Notes under the pieces: model-generated | Database searches by the model: none | Told to the model about the DNA's origin: nothing | What the model saw: the letters and a program-made list of their open reading frames with translations, nothing else | In this document: piece after piece, positions 1 through 9,333 of the stretch | How the letters are laid out: every line of letters begins with the position of its first letter | How positions within the stretch are numbered: the stretch's first letter is position 1 | Made by a program: the position numbers and the translations under genes | NCBI GenBank assembly: GCA_965249205.1 | Contig: CBDFLL010000003.1 | Coordinates: 1-64,000 of the forward strand | Source of the DNA: JAQBVV01 sp965249205 | GTDB taxonomy: Bacteria; Acidobacteriota; Vicinamibacteria; Vicinamibacterales; UBA2999 | Length of the DNA: 64,000 nucleotides | Direction of reading: 5' to 3'

Positions 1-48
1 CGGCAAGGCAAGAGGACTGCCGTGCTGCGTTGCATACAGGAGGTCCCG

Positions 49-1098
49 ATGAAGCTCACCCCTGCCGTGGTGTGTGTCGTGTTAATCGCAGGCAGTCTCA
101 TGTTGGAGCCGCTGGCGGCCCAGCAGGGGTTCACGCGGAGCTCCGAGGGCAAGGTTCAGATTCTTCAGTCGAACTCCGGCGGGGACAACATCCACATCAT
201 CGACCCGCTCACCAATACGGTCGTGGGGGAGATCGACGACGTCCCGATTCCGCACGGCGTCACGTACCACCCCGACGGCAGCGCCTACTACATCAGCAAC
301 GAGTTCGATCACACGCTCGATGTGGTGTCCACTGAGACGCTGAAGGTCGTCAAGCAGATTCCCCTTACCGACGGCCCGAACAATGTGGGCATTACGCCGA
401 ACGGCGAGAAAGTCTACGTCGCCATCGCGAGAGGCAGCGGCGGTGTCGACGTCATCGATACCGCCACCCAGACGAACATCCGGCACATCCCGACCGTCGG
501 AGGCGTGCACAACGTCTTCGTCACGCCCGATGGCAAGCACGCCGTGGCAGGCATGATCTCGGCGAGAACGCTGACGGTCATTGACACAACGACCGACGAG
601 CCCGTCTGGTCGAAGAGGCTCGACGACGGCGTTCGTCCTATGGAATTCGACGTCAATCCGGATGGCTCGACGAAATCGATCTTCGTTGAGGTCTCCAACC
701 ATCATGGGTTCTACGTGCTGGATTTCGAGACGCAGGAAGTGGTCGACAAGGTGCAGATACCGAAGCTTCCCCTCAGCCAGGTGGACAACGATTCGATTCA
801 GGGATCGCCCAGCCATGGTCTGGCCCGAACTGTAGACGGGGAGATTCTGTGGGTCGCGAGCAAGCCTCATAACCGCGTGTACGCCTACTCACTCCCCGAC
901 CTGGAACTGCAAGGAAGTGTCCTGGTCGGGCACCATCCCGACTGGCTCGTGACTACGCCTGACAGTCGCTATCTGTATGCGGCCAACGCCGGGGGTAACG
1001 ATGTCTCGGTGGTGGACCGCTCGACGATGACCGAGATCGCACGAATCCCGGTGGGCCAGACGCCGAAGCGAGCCCATACCGTCGTGTTGCCGCAGTAG
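49..1098 (+). CDS. Exported YVTN-type beta-propeller protein
   Basis: A 349-residue protein. The ATG at 49 follows a strong AGGAGG site at 40-45 and opens an N-terminal signal peptide of about 24 residues ending near LAAQQ, so it is preferred over an upstream in-frame ATG at 22. The rest is a run of about 40-residue blades of the YVTN/Lactonase type, with recurring pieces such as DPLTNTVVGEI, DTATQTNIRHI and DRSTMTEIARIPVG. Proteins of this family fold as seven-bladed propellers outside the cytoplasm, but substrates are rarely known. A dihaem protein gene follows 90 bp downstream on the same strand, which hints at a shared periplasmic redox role. No catalytic residues can be named. Confidence 0.85.
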   Translation: MKLTPAVVCVVLIAGSLMLEPLAAQQGFTRSSEGKVQILQSNSGGDNIHIIDPLTNTVVGEIDDVPIPHGVTYHPDGSAYYISNEFDHTLDVVSTETLKVVKQIPLTDGPNNVGITPNGEKVYVAIARGSGGVDVIDTATQTNIRHIPTVGGVHNVFVTPDGKHAVAGMISARTLTVIDTTTDEPVWSKRLDDGVRPMEFDVNPDGSTKSIFVEVSNHHGFYVLDFETQEVVDKVQIPKLPLSQVDNDSIQGSPSHGLARTVDGEILWVASKPHNRVYAYSLPDLELQGSVLVGHHPDWLVTTPDSRYLYAANAGGNDVSVVDRSTMTEIARIPVGQTPKRAHTVVLPQ

Positions 1099-1115
1099 CA
1101 GCTCGCCGAAGTCCT

Positions 1116-1158
1116 GAGGGCATCCGCTCAGCGGTATAGGCCGCTGGCGGATGGCCTC
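1116..1158 (+). terminator. Stem-loop between the propeller and dihaem genes
   Basis: A long imperfect hairpin: GAGGGCATCCGC pairs with GCGGATGGCCTC, extended inward by AGCGG/CCGCT around a TATAGG loop. There is no U tract, so it may be an attenuating or mRNA-protecting structure and not a classic terminator. Confidence 0.45.
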
Positions 1159-1188
1159 CATCTGACACCGAACACCAGGACGCACACC

Positions 1189-2205
1189 ATGAGAAACCGG
1201 ATCAACTGGAACCGCGGCACGCTGCCCGTGATCGGAGTGGCGTTGCTCATCGCCGTCTCGCAGGTCGGCACTGGGGAGACGAGAGGTGCGGTTGCTCCGA
1301 CCGCAGGGGACCTCTTCGTGCCACTGGTCGGCATTGGGGGGTCAAGAACTGCGATTGCTCCCACCGCGGGGGATCTCAGTGCCGCGCTGGTCGCGGCCCA
1401 TCCCAACGCCGCTGCTGCGGCGGCGCGACAGGCACCGACCGCGCTCGACTATGCCGTGTACAAGGAGCGCGTGGAACCGGTCCTGCTGAGAGACCGAGGT
1501 GGGTACGGCCCAGGGTTGTCGGCCTGCGTTACGTGCCATATCCAGTCGGGCACGCCGATGCGGCTGCAACCGCTGGAGGAAGATGGCAACGGCGGCGTGT
1601 ACTGGACGGAGGAGCAATCGCGGAGAAACTTCGACGTGGTGTCGGCACTGGTCACGCCAGGCGAGCCCGAAGACAGTCGCCTCCTGCTCGCCCCTCTCGA
1701 GCTCAGCGCCGGTGGAAGTGGCTTTCACGTGGGCGGCAAGTTCTGGCAGTCTCAAGACGAGGCCGACTGGCAGGCGCTGGCGTCGTGGGTGAGCGCGGCG
1801 GACCCGGTGCCGGGAGGCCCTGCGGAGGTCGCCGAGGTGGACTTCGAGTTCTTCAGGACCTGCGTACAAAGAATCTTCCAAGACCGCGAGCAAGTGGCTG
1901 ATCGGATGGAATGCGCGGCATGCCACGGTTCTGGCGTGCGCGGATTCGCGCAGGATTTACCGGACGGGCGCGTTTTCTGGGACGAACAGGAGTCCCGCGA
2001 AAACTTCGAGTTGCTCAGCCGGTTCATAGAGCCGGGCGACCCCCTCGGCAGTCGGTTCCTGACGCATCCGCTCGATTCCCACGATGGCGGCGACAACTAC
2101 CATAGCGGAGGGCGTCGCTGGCACACGCAGGACGACCCGGAGTGGCAGATGCTCGCGGCGTGGGTCAACGGAGCAACCCCGGCGTGTGTCGTCGAGGATC
2201 GATAG
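1189..2205 (+). CDS. Exported dihaem c-type cytochrome-like protein
   Basis: A 338-residue protein with a hydrophobic N-terminal segment (about residues 11-25) fitting an export signal. Two c-type haem sites are visible, CVTCH at residues 113-117 and CAACH at 242-246, each followed by a similar stretch with YWTEEQSRRNF or FWDEQESRENF and then a GGxxxHxGG-type motif. The protein is therefore a duplication of one monohaem domain of about 130 residues. Residues 31-70 also contain a near-repeat (VAPTAGDL/IAPTAGDL). The family resembles secreted planctomycete/acidobacterial cytochrome-like domains; its electron partner is unknown. It lies between two other exported proteins on the same strand. Confidence 0.75.
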   Translation: MRNRINWNRGTLPVIGVALLIAVSQVGTGETRGAVAPTAGDLFVPLVGIGGSRTAIAPTAGDLSAALVAAHPNAAAAAARQAPTALDYAVYKERVEPVLLRDRGGYGPGLSACVTCHIQSGTPMRLQPLEEDGNGGVYWTEEQSRRNFDVVSALVTPGEPEDSRLLLAPLELSAGGSGFHVGGKFWQSQDEADWQALASWVSAADPVPGGPAEVAEVDFEFFRTCVQRIFQDREQVADRMECAACHGSGVRGFAQDLPDGRVFWDEQESRENFELLSRFIEPGDPLGSRFLTHPLDSHDGGDNYHSGGRRWHTQDDPEWQMLAAWVNGATPACVVEDR

Positions 2206-2206
2206 A

Positions 2207-2995
2207 TTGATCTCACTTCGCGGCGTCCTGGTCTGCTCTGCGGTCGTCGTTCTTAGCGGGTCTGTCATCGCGCAGGACACGCCCACGAGAGTCATGATCC
2301 GCGCCGTTGCACACGATGCGAAACTCATCGGCTCCGCGATAGGCGGCGCACGCATCACGGTGCGGGACGCGCGGACCGGCTCGTTGCTCGCCAGAGGCGT
2401 GCAAGCGGGTGGAACGGGGGATACGCAGCGACTCGTTGTCGAACCGCGCGCCCGTGGACAACGCGTGTTCGACACCGAGGGAGCGGCGGGCTTTCTGGCT
2501 GAACTGGCATTGACCCGCCCCACGCAGGTCAGGATCGAGGCCGAAGGTCCTATCGGTACGCCGCAGGCATCTCAGCGGATCTCCCGCACCATGCTGCTGG
2601 TGCCAGGGCACGACGTCCTCGGGGACGGCGTAATTCTTGAACTCTACGGCTTCGCCGTGGAGCTGGTGGAGCCCACCGGCGATCTGCACGACGTGCCCGG
2701 GAGTGAGATCGCGGTCCGCGCCCGCGTCACGATGCTCTGTGGATGCCCGACAGAGCCTGGCGGGCTCTGGGACTCGATGCAATACACCATCGAGGCCCGA
2801 ATCGTCCGGGACGACACCGTCCTGGAGACCGCGACCCTGACGTACGCCGGCGAGACCAGCGTCTACGCGGGGCGCATCAGCGTTCCCGCCGAAGATGGCT
2901 TAAGCCTGCAGATCCTCGCCATGGACCCGTCAACGGCAAACTTCGGGATGATCGAGAAACCCTTCGACGAAGAGGGAACCGGCCAGAGCTCCTAG
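2207..2995 (+). CDS. Exported protein of unknown function
   Basis: I do not recognise a family. The TTG at 2207 is chosen because GAGG at 2194-2197 lies 9 bases upstream and the translation opens directly into a signal peptide (LISLRGVLVCSAVVV, cleavage near VIAQ), giving 262 residues. A GTG at 2186 is an alternative. The mature part looks beta-rich and contains LCGCPTEPGGLW, a cysteine-rich turn seen in some exported acidobacterial proteins. Its TAG stop (2993-2995) is part of the CTAG that IS copy 1 used as target, so the element sits exactly at the end of the gene without changing the protein. Confidence 0.6.
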   Translation: MISLRGVLVCSAVVVLSGSVIAQDTPTRVMIRAVAHDAKLIGSAIGGARITVRDARTGSLLARGVQAGGTGDTQRLVVEPRARGQRVFDTEGAAGFLAELALTRPTQVRIEAEGPIGTPQASQRISRTMLLVPGHDVLGDGVILELYGFAVELVEPTGDLHDVPGSEIAVRARVTMLCGCPTEPGGLWDSMQYTIEARIVRDDTVLETATLTYAGETSVYAGRISVPAEDGLSLQILAMDPSTANFGMIEKPFDEEGTGQSS

Positions 2996-4290
2996 CAGGC
3001 TGCTGAAGAACCCGGGTGATCGGGCCGTTTTCTAAGGATCATGCGAGTCACCACCGACCGACAACGGTGCGCACGGCTGTGCGCTGGCCCCGATCAAGGG
3101 GCCGGCGACACGCGCGGCCGGTGATCAGGGACACCTCGCCTCCAGATTCCGCAGCCGGACCAAGTTATAGACCGTGGCGGCGAAGGTAAGCTGCCAATCC
3201 ACGAGGGCGACACCGCGATGCCGGAGTTTGCGCAAGCCGCCGACGGTCTTCATCCAGCCAAAGACCTGTTCTACGAGTTTCCGTTTCCGCTGACTGACGT
3301 GATAGCCCGCATGCCGCGTGGTCCGGCCATCGATCGCACTCCAGCGGACCTTCTGAGCAACGTGGGGCGTGACGGCCCGGATACGGACAGCGGCCACAAA
3401 GCTTGCCACATCGTAGCCCTTGTCCGCCCCGACCGTGCTGCCCGGCGGCGCGCTGGCCTCCAGCAACAGCGCCGCTGCCTCGCGTTCGGCGGTCCCCGTC
3501 GCGTGAGTCGCGCAGACGTTGGCGACAAGTCCCTGTCGATTGTCCAGCAGCACGTGGCCCAGATACGCCAGCTTGGCTTCCTTCCCCTGGCCCTTCCGAG
3601 GCAGCATCGCCTCCGGATCGGTCGTCGACTGGTGCGTGTCGTTGCGCCGCCGCTCCCCGTGGAAGTTGACCGTGGGATTCCCGGGGTCATCGGGCGGGTC
3701 GCTCTCCGCCGCGTCCCGGCACCGAAAGCTCTTCAGGCTGGCCCACGCTTCCAATTGGGTCCCATCCACAGTGAAGTGTTCGTCCGAGAGCAGCCCGGCC
3801 GCCCGCGCGTGGGCCTGCACCGCATCAAAGAAGGCGGCCGCGAGATCGCCCGCCAGCAGCCGGTCGCGATTCTTGGTAAACGTGGTGGGATGCCAAACCG
3901 GGTCGTCCAAATTCAAGCCCACGAACCAGCGGAACAGCAGGTTGTAATTGAGCTCTTCCATCAGCAGCCGCTCGCTCCGCACCGTGTAGAGCACCTGCAG
4001 CAACAACGCGCGCAGCAGCTGTTCCGGCGGGATCGACGGACGCCCTGTGTTGGCGTACAGGCCGGCGAACCTGCGCGACATCGTTCTCAGCGCTTCGTCC
4101 GTCAGCGCGCGAACCGCGCGGAGCGGATGGTCGGCTGGCACGCGCTGTTCCGGCGACAGGTAGCTGAACATGTGAGTGCTTTGCTCATCGTGTCCGCGCA
4201 TGATGGGGCTCCCTTCAGCGGTGTTGGGAGCATGGTAGTACGCCGGGATCGATCTGTCGATCCCATTTCACGGAGTTTTTCAGCAGCCTG
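2996..4290 (-). mobile_element. IS5-type insertion sequence, copy 1
   Basis: A 1,295-bp element bounded by CTAG at 2992-2995 and 4291-4294, read as a 4-bp target duplication. The terminal inverted repeats begin CAGGCTGCTGAA, with one mismatch in the first 16 bases between ends. One transposase gene fills most of it. It appears identical to the copy at 8037 and differs by one visible base from the copy at 33570, which indicates recent transposition. The CTAG duplication fits the YTAR target preference of the IS5 family. Confidence 0.93.
3125..4201 (-). CDS. IS5/IS1182-type DDE transposase (copy 1)
   Basis: A 358-residue transposase. Residues 1-130 match the DUF772-type N-terminal domain (LFRWFVGLNLDDPVWHPTTF), followed by a DDE catalytic core. 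The first Asp lies in FTVDGTQLEAW, the second in VGADKGYD, and the Glu in LVEQVFGWMK near the C terminus. It would cut and join the CAGGCTGCTGAA ends of its own element. The ORF is intact, so it is probably active. A 358-codon ORF on the opposite strand of the same DNA is a compositional shadow. Confidence 0.92.
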   Translation of the reverse strand: MRGHDEQSTHMFSYLSPEQRVPADHPLRAVRALTDEALRTMSRRFAGLYANTGRPSIPPEQLLRALLLQVLYTVRSERLLMEELNYNLLFRWFVGLNLDDPVWHPTTFTKNRDRLLAGDLAAAFFDAVQAHARAAGLLSDEHFTVDGTQLEAWASLKSFRCRDAAESDPPDDPGNPTVNFHGERRRNDTHQSTTDPEAMLPRKGQGKEAKLAYLGHVLLDNRQGLVANVCATHATGTAEREAAALLLEASAPPGSTVGADKGYDVASFVAAVRIRAVTPHVAQKVRWSAIDGRTTRHAGYHVSQRKRKLVEQVFGWMKTVGGLRKLRHRGVALVDWQLTFAATVYNLVRLRNLEARCP

Positions 4291-4309
4291 CTAGGGCCGC
4301 CATGCGAAC

Positions 4310-4696
4310 ATGGCCGTCTCTGCGCTTCAAGCCCTGGTCCGAGGATCGACCAAACGCTGCCCTCGTTGCGGGCGGGGTCCGTTGTTCAAGCACCGATGGA
4401 GGATCGTGGTCCACGATCGGTGTCCCACGTGTGGCCAGAAGTACCTGCTCAATCCAGGGGACCATTGAGCCTTCCTGATCTTCATCGACCGAGTCGCATT
4501 TATTCTTCCCGCTCGTCGCCGCCCTCTATTTCCGGATGTACGAACTCGGTGTACTTTTGTTCGGCGCCATCGCGGTGGGCGTGCTCTCGCTGCTGATCCT
4601 CACCACGCCGATCGCTACGGATTGTGTGTCGCGCTCGACTATCTCATGCGGGCAGGCTGGCCGGAAACGAACGACCCGCTGAAGGGGCCCGATTAG
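4310..4696 (+). pseudogene. Decayed DUF983 zinc-ribbon membrane protein
   Basis: Starting at the ATG at 4310, the translation gives a DUF983-like N terminus with two CxxC pairs (RCPRCGRGPLF and RCPTCGQKY). It then meets TGA after PGDH at the place where a Trp codon (TGG) would fit. Downstream, AFLIFIDRVAFILP, then LVAALYFRMYELGVLLFGAI, then DYLMRAGWPETNDPLKGPD continue the family pattern of two membrane segments and a polar tail, but in shifted frames. One nonsense change and two frameshifts are therefore needed. It lies immediately to the right of IS copy 1. Confidence 0.7.
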
Positions 4697-4833
4697 TGCA
4701 GACTAGGAATCGAGCCCTGTCCTGAGCGCACACACGTACTACAGTCGGCGCTCGCCGGGTGTAGTATGTGCCCGACGGGAGAGCCACCATGGCAGTCCCG
4801 CTTCGGTGGGCTGGGAACTTGGGAGGATCGATT

Positions 4834-5490
4834 ATGCGTCTTGTTCCACTGATGTCGGCCGCGCTCATCATGTGTACCTCGGGGCTCGCTTTTGCCCAGG
4901 CGTGGACCGAATATGTCAGTCGGGAAGACTACTTCAGCGTCAGCTTTCCCGGAGAGCCAACGGTAGAGGACATCACTTACGCAGCCGAATATCGCATTTC
5001 CTTACCGGGACGCGCGCACAGCATCGACAATCGACGGGGCCGCTACTCGGTCACCGTGGTCAACTACGCGGACGCCGTCGCAATACACCAGGAACGAATC
5101 AAGACCTGCGTCGCGGCAGGCGGCGACGGGGACAGCTGCCAGGACGACGGGCCGGAGGAGGTGCGCGGAGCCATCGTCTATGCGTCGTGGAATTTCATCA
5201 ACAGAGATGGCGTCGACGTCACGCACTACGCGCACTACAACTCGGACAGAGTTGAAGGCCACGAGATACATCTCACCAACGCCGACCAGTCACGCACTTT
5301 TGCCGTCGTCCATATGCACGAAAACCGCCTCTACATTTTGGAGGCGACGGTGCCGCCAGGCGCTCCGGCGCCGGGGCTCTTTCAAGTGTCGCTTCGATTT
5401 CTTGACGAGGAGTGGAACCCGGTCCGCTACAGCTGGGTGGGTACTCAGCTCTACTCGAACGGCTACCCACCGACCCCACGCACGAGGTGA
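4834..5490 (+). CDS. Exported protein of unknown function
   Basis: A 218-residue protein. The ATG at 4834 is chosen because GGGAGGA lies just upstream (from 4821) and the product begins with a clear signal peptide (MRLVPLMSAALIM, cleavage near AFAQ). In-frame ATGs at 4768 and 4789 would bury that signal. The mature part starts AWTEYVSREDYFSVSFPGEP, a pattern found at the start of many small exported bacterial proteins with an alpha/beta fold, but I cannot name a function. A DUF6152 gene follows 62 bp downstream and may be co-transcribed. Confidence 0.7.
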   Translation: MRLVPLMSAALIMCTSGLAFAQAWTEYVSREDYFSVSFPGEPTVEDITYAAEYRISLPGRAHSIDNRRGRYSVTVVNYADAVAIHQERIKTCVAAGGDGDSCQDDGPEEVRGAIVYASWNFINRDGVDVTHYAHYNSDRVEGHEIHLTNADQSRTFAVVHMHENRLYILEATVPPGAPAPGLFQVSLRFLDEEWNPVRYSWVGTQLYSNGYPPTPRTR

Positions 5491-5552
5491 ACGGGGACGG
5501 GGCCCGGGGCAGCAGGACGGATAACTCGTGTTCGCAGCGGAGGAGGACGACC

Positions 5553-5945
5553 ATGCAGCGCAAATTCTTCATGCTCACGGCCATGTGTGTGGTTGCCTTG
5601 GCCCTGCCGGCGTGGGCGCACCATTCCCACAATGGTTACGAAGTCACAGTGTGGACAGACATGGAGGGCACGGTCTCTGAACTCCACTTGATCGTTCCGC
5701 ATTCATGGCTCTACCTCGACGTCGAGGACGACAACGGTGAGACGGTCACATGGGCGCTGGAAGCCGCCGGTCCGAACCGGATGATTCAGAACGGAGCCAA
5801 GCGTGAGGATGTCCAGGTGGGCGATCGCATCAAGGTGCGGTGCCATGTGCTCCGCGACGGCTCCAACGGCTGTCTGCTCGGGTTTGTGACACCCGACCAT
5901 GGCGATCCCGGGCGAGGCCACGGTGTCGAAATCCATTGGGACTAG
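5553..5945 (+). CDS. DUF6152 family exported protein
   Basis: A 130-residue protein starting at the ATG at 5553 behind a GGAGGAGGA site. The signal peptide ends at PAWAHH, so the mature protein begins with a His pair (HHSHNGY). The DUF6152 pattern follows: an N-terminal HxxF/Y motif, a GTVSEL segment, a PHSWLYLDVEDDNG turn, WALEAAGPNRM and a C-terminal GDRIKVRCHVLRDGSNG strand. The fold is a small exported beta barrel of unknown role, common in proteobacteria and acidobacteria. Metal binding by the N-terminal histidines is conceivable but unproven. Confidence 0.8.
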   Translation: MQRKFFMLTAMCVVALALPAWAHHSHNGYEVTVWTDMEGTVSELHLIVPHSWLYLDVEDDNGETVTWALEAAGPNRMIQNGAKREDVQVGDRIKVRCHVLRDGSNGCLLGFVTPDHGDPGRGHGVEIHWD

Positions 5946-6044
5946 TAGTCTCGGCCCGTACGGGATAAGGTCCCCGGTCGGTGTGGCCGGCATGGGAGAC
6001 AGACGATAGTGGGTTCGCGAGACCTGTCGTCTCAGAGGTAGGTA

Positions 6045-6167
6045 TCAATGCGAGCGTTCTTGCTGAGCATGGTTCCTATGGCGCAGGCACGGGTCCTTGA
6101 TTGACAATCCCGCATCCGCCTCCCGGAGGAAGCCCACGATCTGCCCTTCGGTGAATCGTTGCTTCAT
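6045..6167 (-). pseudogene. IS3-family orfA remnant
   Basis: On the minus strand an ATG at 6167 opens MKQRFTEGQIVGFLREADAG, the helix-turn-helix start typical of OrfA from the IS407-like group of IS3 elements. After about 31 residues the similarity stops and the frame ends at 6045 (40 codons in place of about 90). No partner orfB is attached, although an orfB tail of the same IS class lies at 9925-10240. It lies 130 bp from tRNA-Lys. Confidence 0.6.
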
Positions 6168-6299
6168 TGTTCGACCCTTTCACGCAGCCGAACTCTAAAC
6201 CAGAGTGCTACTCAAAATCGGGGGGACGTCGACGTCGCACGCAGGAGTCCGTGGCAGCAAGAGCGCGGCTGTCAAAATCCGTTGTAAGAGAAGGGCTTT

Positions 6300-6375
6300 T
6301 GGTGAGGGCAGACGGAATCGAACCGTCGACCTATGGATTAAGAGTCCATTACTCTGCCAGTTGAGCTAAGCCCCC
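6300..6375 (-). tRNA. tRNA-Lys(CTT)
   Basis: A cloverleaf on the minus strand. The acceptor stem begins GGGGGCT at 6375. The D arm is TAGCTC...GAGTA, the anticodon stem ATGGA/TCCAT encloses loop CTCTTAA with anticodon CTT, and the T arm is GACGG-TTCGATT-CCGTC. The 3' CCA is encoded at 6300-6302. The acceptor pairing contains a G-T wobble and a T-T mismatch at 7-66, slightly unusual for a housekeeping tRNA. Remnants of mobile DNA flank it on one side. Confidence 0.92.
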
Positions 6376-6510
6376 ACTGGAGTAGATCCCTCAGAAGACC
6401 GGCGCTTGTAACGGAAAGTGGCGGGAGGCCATAGAGGTCGAGGATTTCCGGTTAGCTTGCTCAAGGGTCCAGCTGCGAATAGGGGCAAGCTCACACAAGG
6501 GCACCGATTG

Positions 6511-7922
6511 ATGTCATTGTCCAACTCAGAAGTCGACGTTCTCTACGTCATCGCCCACGGTTTATCGGCTCGTATGATCCTTCATTCGGAGGTGGTGGAG
6601 GCGCTGCAGGCTCGAGGTCTATCGGTGGGACTGATTGCTCCGACCGGTTCGTCGCAATCACTTCGAGCGGATACCGAGCCTCGGGGTGTACGTGTCTTTG
6701 AGATGTCCACGCCCCGATTAGCGCGGCTATTCGATGCGGAGCAGCTGCGCCGTTATCTGTTTGAGGATGTGCGCGGCAACCCTGCGTTGTTCGCCAAGTT
6801 CCAGCGAGAAGTCCTTAGCCGAAAGAATCCCCTGCCGCGCCTCAAAGCTCTTGGGCTGTACGGGCTCAACCGTGTGCTTCAGCGCCACGTCGCTCTCAGA
6901 GACATCGCCTTCGGCGCCCAATAACTGGTCCTGCGTAGTGCTAGCGTCGGCCGATTGCTGCAATCAGTTCAGCCGAAGATTGTCGTGGCGACCTTTCCGT
7001 CGGCGATTTTGGATGCGGTGGTGCTTCGGGAGGCCGAAAAGCTCGGCATGCTTACCGCTACCGAACCTCTCAGCTGGGACAATGTTACTGCGAAGGGGCG
7101 CTTTCAGTCGGTGTCCCAACGGTTCTTGGTCTGGGGCCAGATCATGGCGTCTGAAATTCGGCAGTATTACGGCATCGACGCCGATCGTATCGCAGAAGTT
7201 GGTGTTCCTCATTTTGATACCCATGTCGGTCAGGCACAGGCCTATGACGTCGGGGCATTGCTCTGTCGGTTGGGCTTGCGGCCTTCCCGGCCTTATCTGC
7301 TCTTTGGCATGAGCTCGCCATACCTTGCTCCGCAGGAGGGTGACATTGTCGGGCAGCTGGCCCGCTCGGTTAGCGACGACCGCTTTGGTCGCGACATGCA
7401 GTTGATCATCAGACTCCACCGCAAAATTCTACCGGCAAAGTGGCCGACGATTCTTGGTTGCCCCGTTTGCAGCGCCTGGTTTCGGATCGCGTCGCAGTTC
7501 ATGCCCCAGCGATCCGCGATAGTACCCTGGCCTGGAATACCACCCGAGAGGATCTCACCGAACTCGGTGCACTGCTGTCGACCGCTGCGGTGGCCCTCAA
7601 CTCCGCATCCACTCTATCGATCGATGCGATTCTACATGACCGTCCGGTCGTATTGACGTCCTTCGATGCCGACAAATCCCTGCCGTGGTGGCGCTCGGCG
7701 CGCCGCACCCAGGACTATATCCACTACGCCAAACTCATTGGACTCAAGGGCCTGCGTGTGGCCAATAGCTTTGACGACATGCTCCGTGAGATCGGCAACT
7801 ACCTAGACGAACCCGAACGGGACGCCGACGGCAGGGCTCGTGTTCGCCAGCAGCAGTGTGGCCTCTGCGATGGGCGGGCTGCCGAGCGGGTGGCCGAGGC
7901 CATTGATCGGTGGATAGGCTGA
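6511..7922 (+). pseudogene. Broken CDP-glycerol glycerophosphotransferase-like gene
   Basis: From the ATG at 6511 the frame reads MSLSNSEVDVLYVIAHGLSA. It stops at TAA (6922-6924), continues in the same frame to about 7430 (PKIVVATFPSAILDAVVL, TEPLSWDNVTAKG), then shifts by one base into the frame ending at 7922 (DSTLAWNTT, ALNSASTLSIDAILHDRPVV, SARRTQDYIHYAKLIG). The combined 470 residues resemble CDP-glycerol glycerophosphotransferase or surface-glycan glycosyltransferase proteins with a GT-B-like fold. One nonsense codon plus one frameshift make it non-functional as read. It belongs with the kinase and epimerase remnants to a decayed surface-polysaccharide locus. Confidence 0.65.
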
Positions 7923-8036
7923 TTCGACGCATGGGTGTGCAACGAGCATCGCTGTTGGCGGCGACATTGGGCGCTGTCGGAGAGGGGAGTGGGGAGGCCC
8001 AAGGTCGCTAATACTTCCTCATAGGTACGAACCTAG

Positions 8037-9331
8037 CAGGCTGCTGAAAAACTCCGTGAAATGGGATCGACAGATCGATCCCGGCGTACTACCATGCTCC
8101 CAACACCGCTGAAGGGAGCCCCATCATGCGCGGACACGATGAGCAAAGCACTCACATGTTCAGCTACCTGTCGCCGGAACAGCGCGTGCCAGCCGACCAT
8201 CCGCTCCGCGCGGTTCGCGCGCTGACGGACGAAGCGCTGAGAACGATGTCGCGCAGGTTCGCCGGCCTGTACGCCAACACAGGGCGTCCGTCGATCCCGC
8301 CGGAACAGCTGCTGCGCGCGTTGTTGCTGCAGGTGCTCTACACGGTGCGGAGCGAGCGGCTGCTGATGGAAGAGCTCAATTACAACCTGCTGTTCCGCTG
8401 GTTCGTGGGCTTGAATTTGGACGACCCGGTTTGGCATCCCACCACGTTTACCAAGAATCGCGACCGGCTGCTGGCGGGCGATCTCGCGGCCGCCTTCTTT
8501 GATGCGGTGCAGGCCCACGCGCGGGCGGCCGGGCTGCTCTCGGACGAACACTTCACTGTGGATGGGACCCAATTGGAAGCGTGGGCCAGCCTGAAGAGCT
8601 TTCGGTGCCGGGACGCGGCGGAGAGCGACCCGCCCGATGACCCCGGGAATCCCACGGTCAACTTCCACGGGGAGCGGCGGCGCAACGACACGCACCAGTC
8701 GACGACCGATCCGGAGGCGATGCTGCCTCGGAAGGGCCAGGGGAAGGAAGCCAAGCTGGCGTATCTGGGCCACGTGCTGCTGGACAATCGACAGGGACTT
8801 GTCGCCAACGTCTGCGCGACTCACGCGACGGGGACCGCCGAACGCGAGGCAGCGGCGCTGTTGCTGGAGGCCAGCGCGCCGCCGGGCAGCACGGTCGGGG
8901 CGGACAAGGGCTACGATGTGGCAAGCTTTGTGGCCGCTGTCCGTATCCGGGCCGTCACGCCCCACGTTGCTCAGAAGGTCCGCTGGAGTGCGATCGATGG
9001 CCGGACCACGCGGCATGCGGGCTATCACGTCAGTCAGCGGAAACGGAAACTCGTAGAACAGGTCTTTGGCTGGATGAAGACCGTCGGCGGCTTGCGCAAA
9101 CTCCGGCATCGCGGTGTCGCCCTCGTGGATTGGCAGCTTACCTTCGCCGCCACGGTCTATAACTTGGTCCGGCTGCGGAATCTGGAGGCGAGGTGTCCCT
9201 GATCACCGGCCGCGCGTGTCGCCGGCCCCTTGATCGGGGCCAGCGCACAGCCGTGCGCACCGTTGTCGGTCGGTGGTGACTCGCATGATCCTTAGAAAAC
9301 GGCCCGATCACCCGGGTTCTTCAGCAGCCTG
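8037..9331 (+). mobile_element. IS5-type insertion sequence, copy 2
   Basis: 1,295 bp between CTAG at 8033-8036 and CTAG at 9332-9335, with terminal repeats starting CAGGCTGCTGAA. It is in the opposite orientation to copies 1 and 3, so recombination with copy 3 would invert the DNA between them. Its right end interrupts a kinase gene read on the minus strand. Confidence 0.93.
8126..9202 (+). CDS. IS5/IS1182-type DDE transposase (copy 2)
   Basis: 358 residues with the same sequence as the copy-1 transposase. The DDE residues lie in FTVDGTQLEAW, VGADKGYD and LVEQVFGWMK. The ATG at 8126 follows GGGAGCC about 10 bases upstream. It is intact and likely able to move the copies in this window. Confidence 0.92.
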   Translation: MRGHDEQSTHMFSYLSPEQRVPADHPLRAVRALTDEALRTMSRRFAGLYANTGRPSIPPEQLLRALLLQVLYTVRSERLLMEELNYNLLFRWFVGLNLDDPVWHPTTFTKNRDRLLAGDLAAAFFDAVQAHARAAGLLSDEHFTVDGTQLEAWASLKSFRCRDAAESDPPDDPGNPTVNFHGERRRNDTHQSTTDPEAMLPRKGQGKEAKLAYLGHVLLDNRQGLVANVCATHATGTAEREAAALLLEASAPPGSTVGADKGYDVASFVAAVRIRAVTPHVAQKVRWSAIDGRTTRHAGYHVSQRKRKLVEQVFGWMKTVGGLRKLRHRGVALVDWQLTFAATVYNLVRLRNLEARCP

Positions 9332-9333
9332 CT

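Noticed and set aside
3218..4294. A 358-codon plus-strand frame opposite the IS transposase (also at 8033-9109 and 33792-34868)
   Set aside because: It mirrors the real transposase gene in GC-rich DNA, has no family features, and runs through the IS end. The transposase frame holds all DDE motifs.
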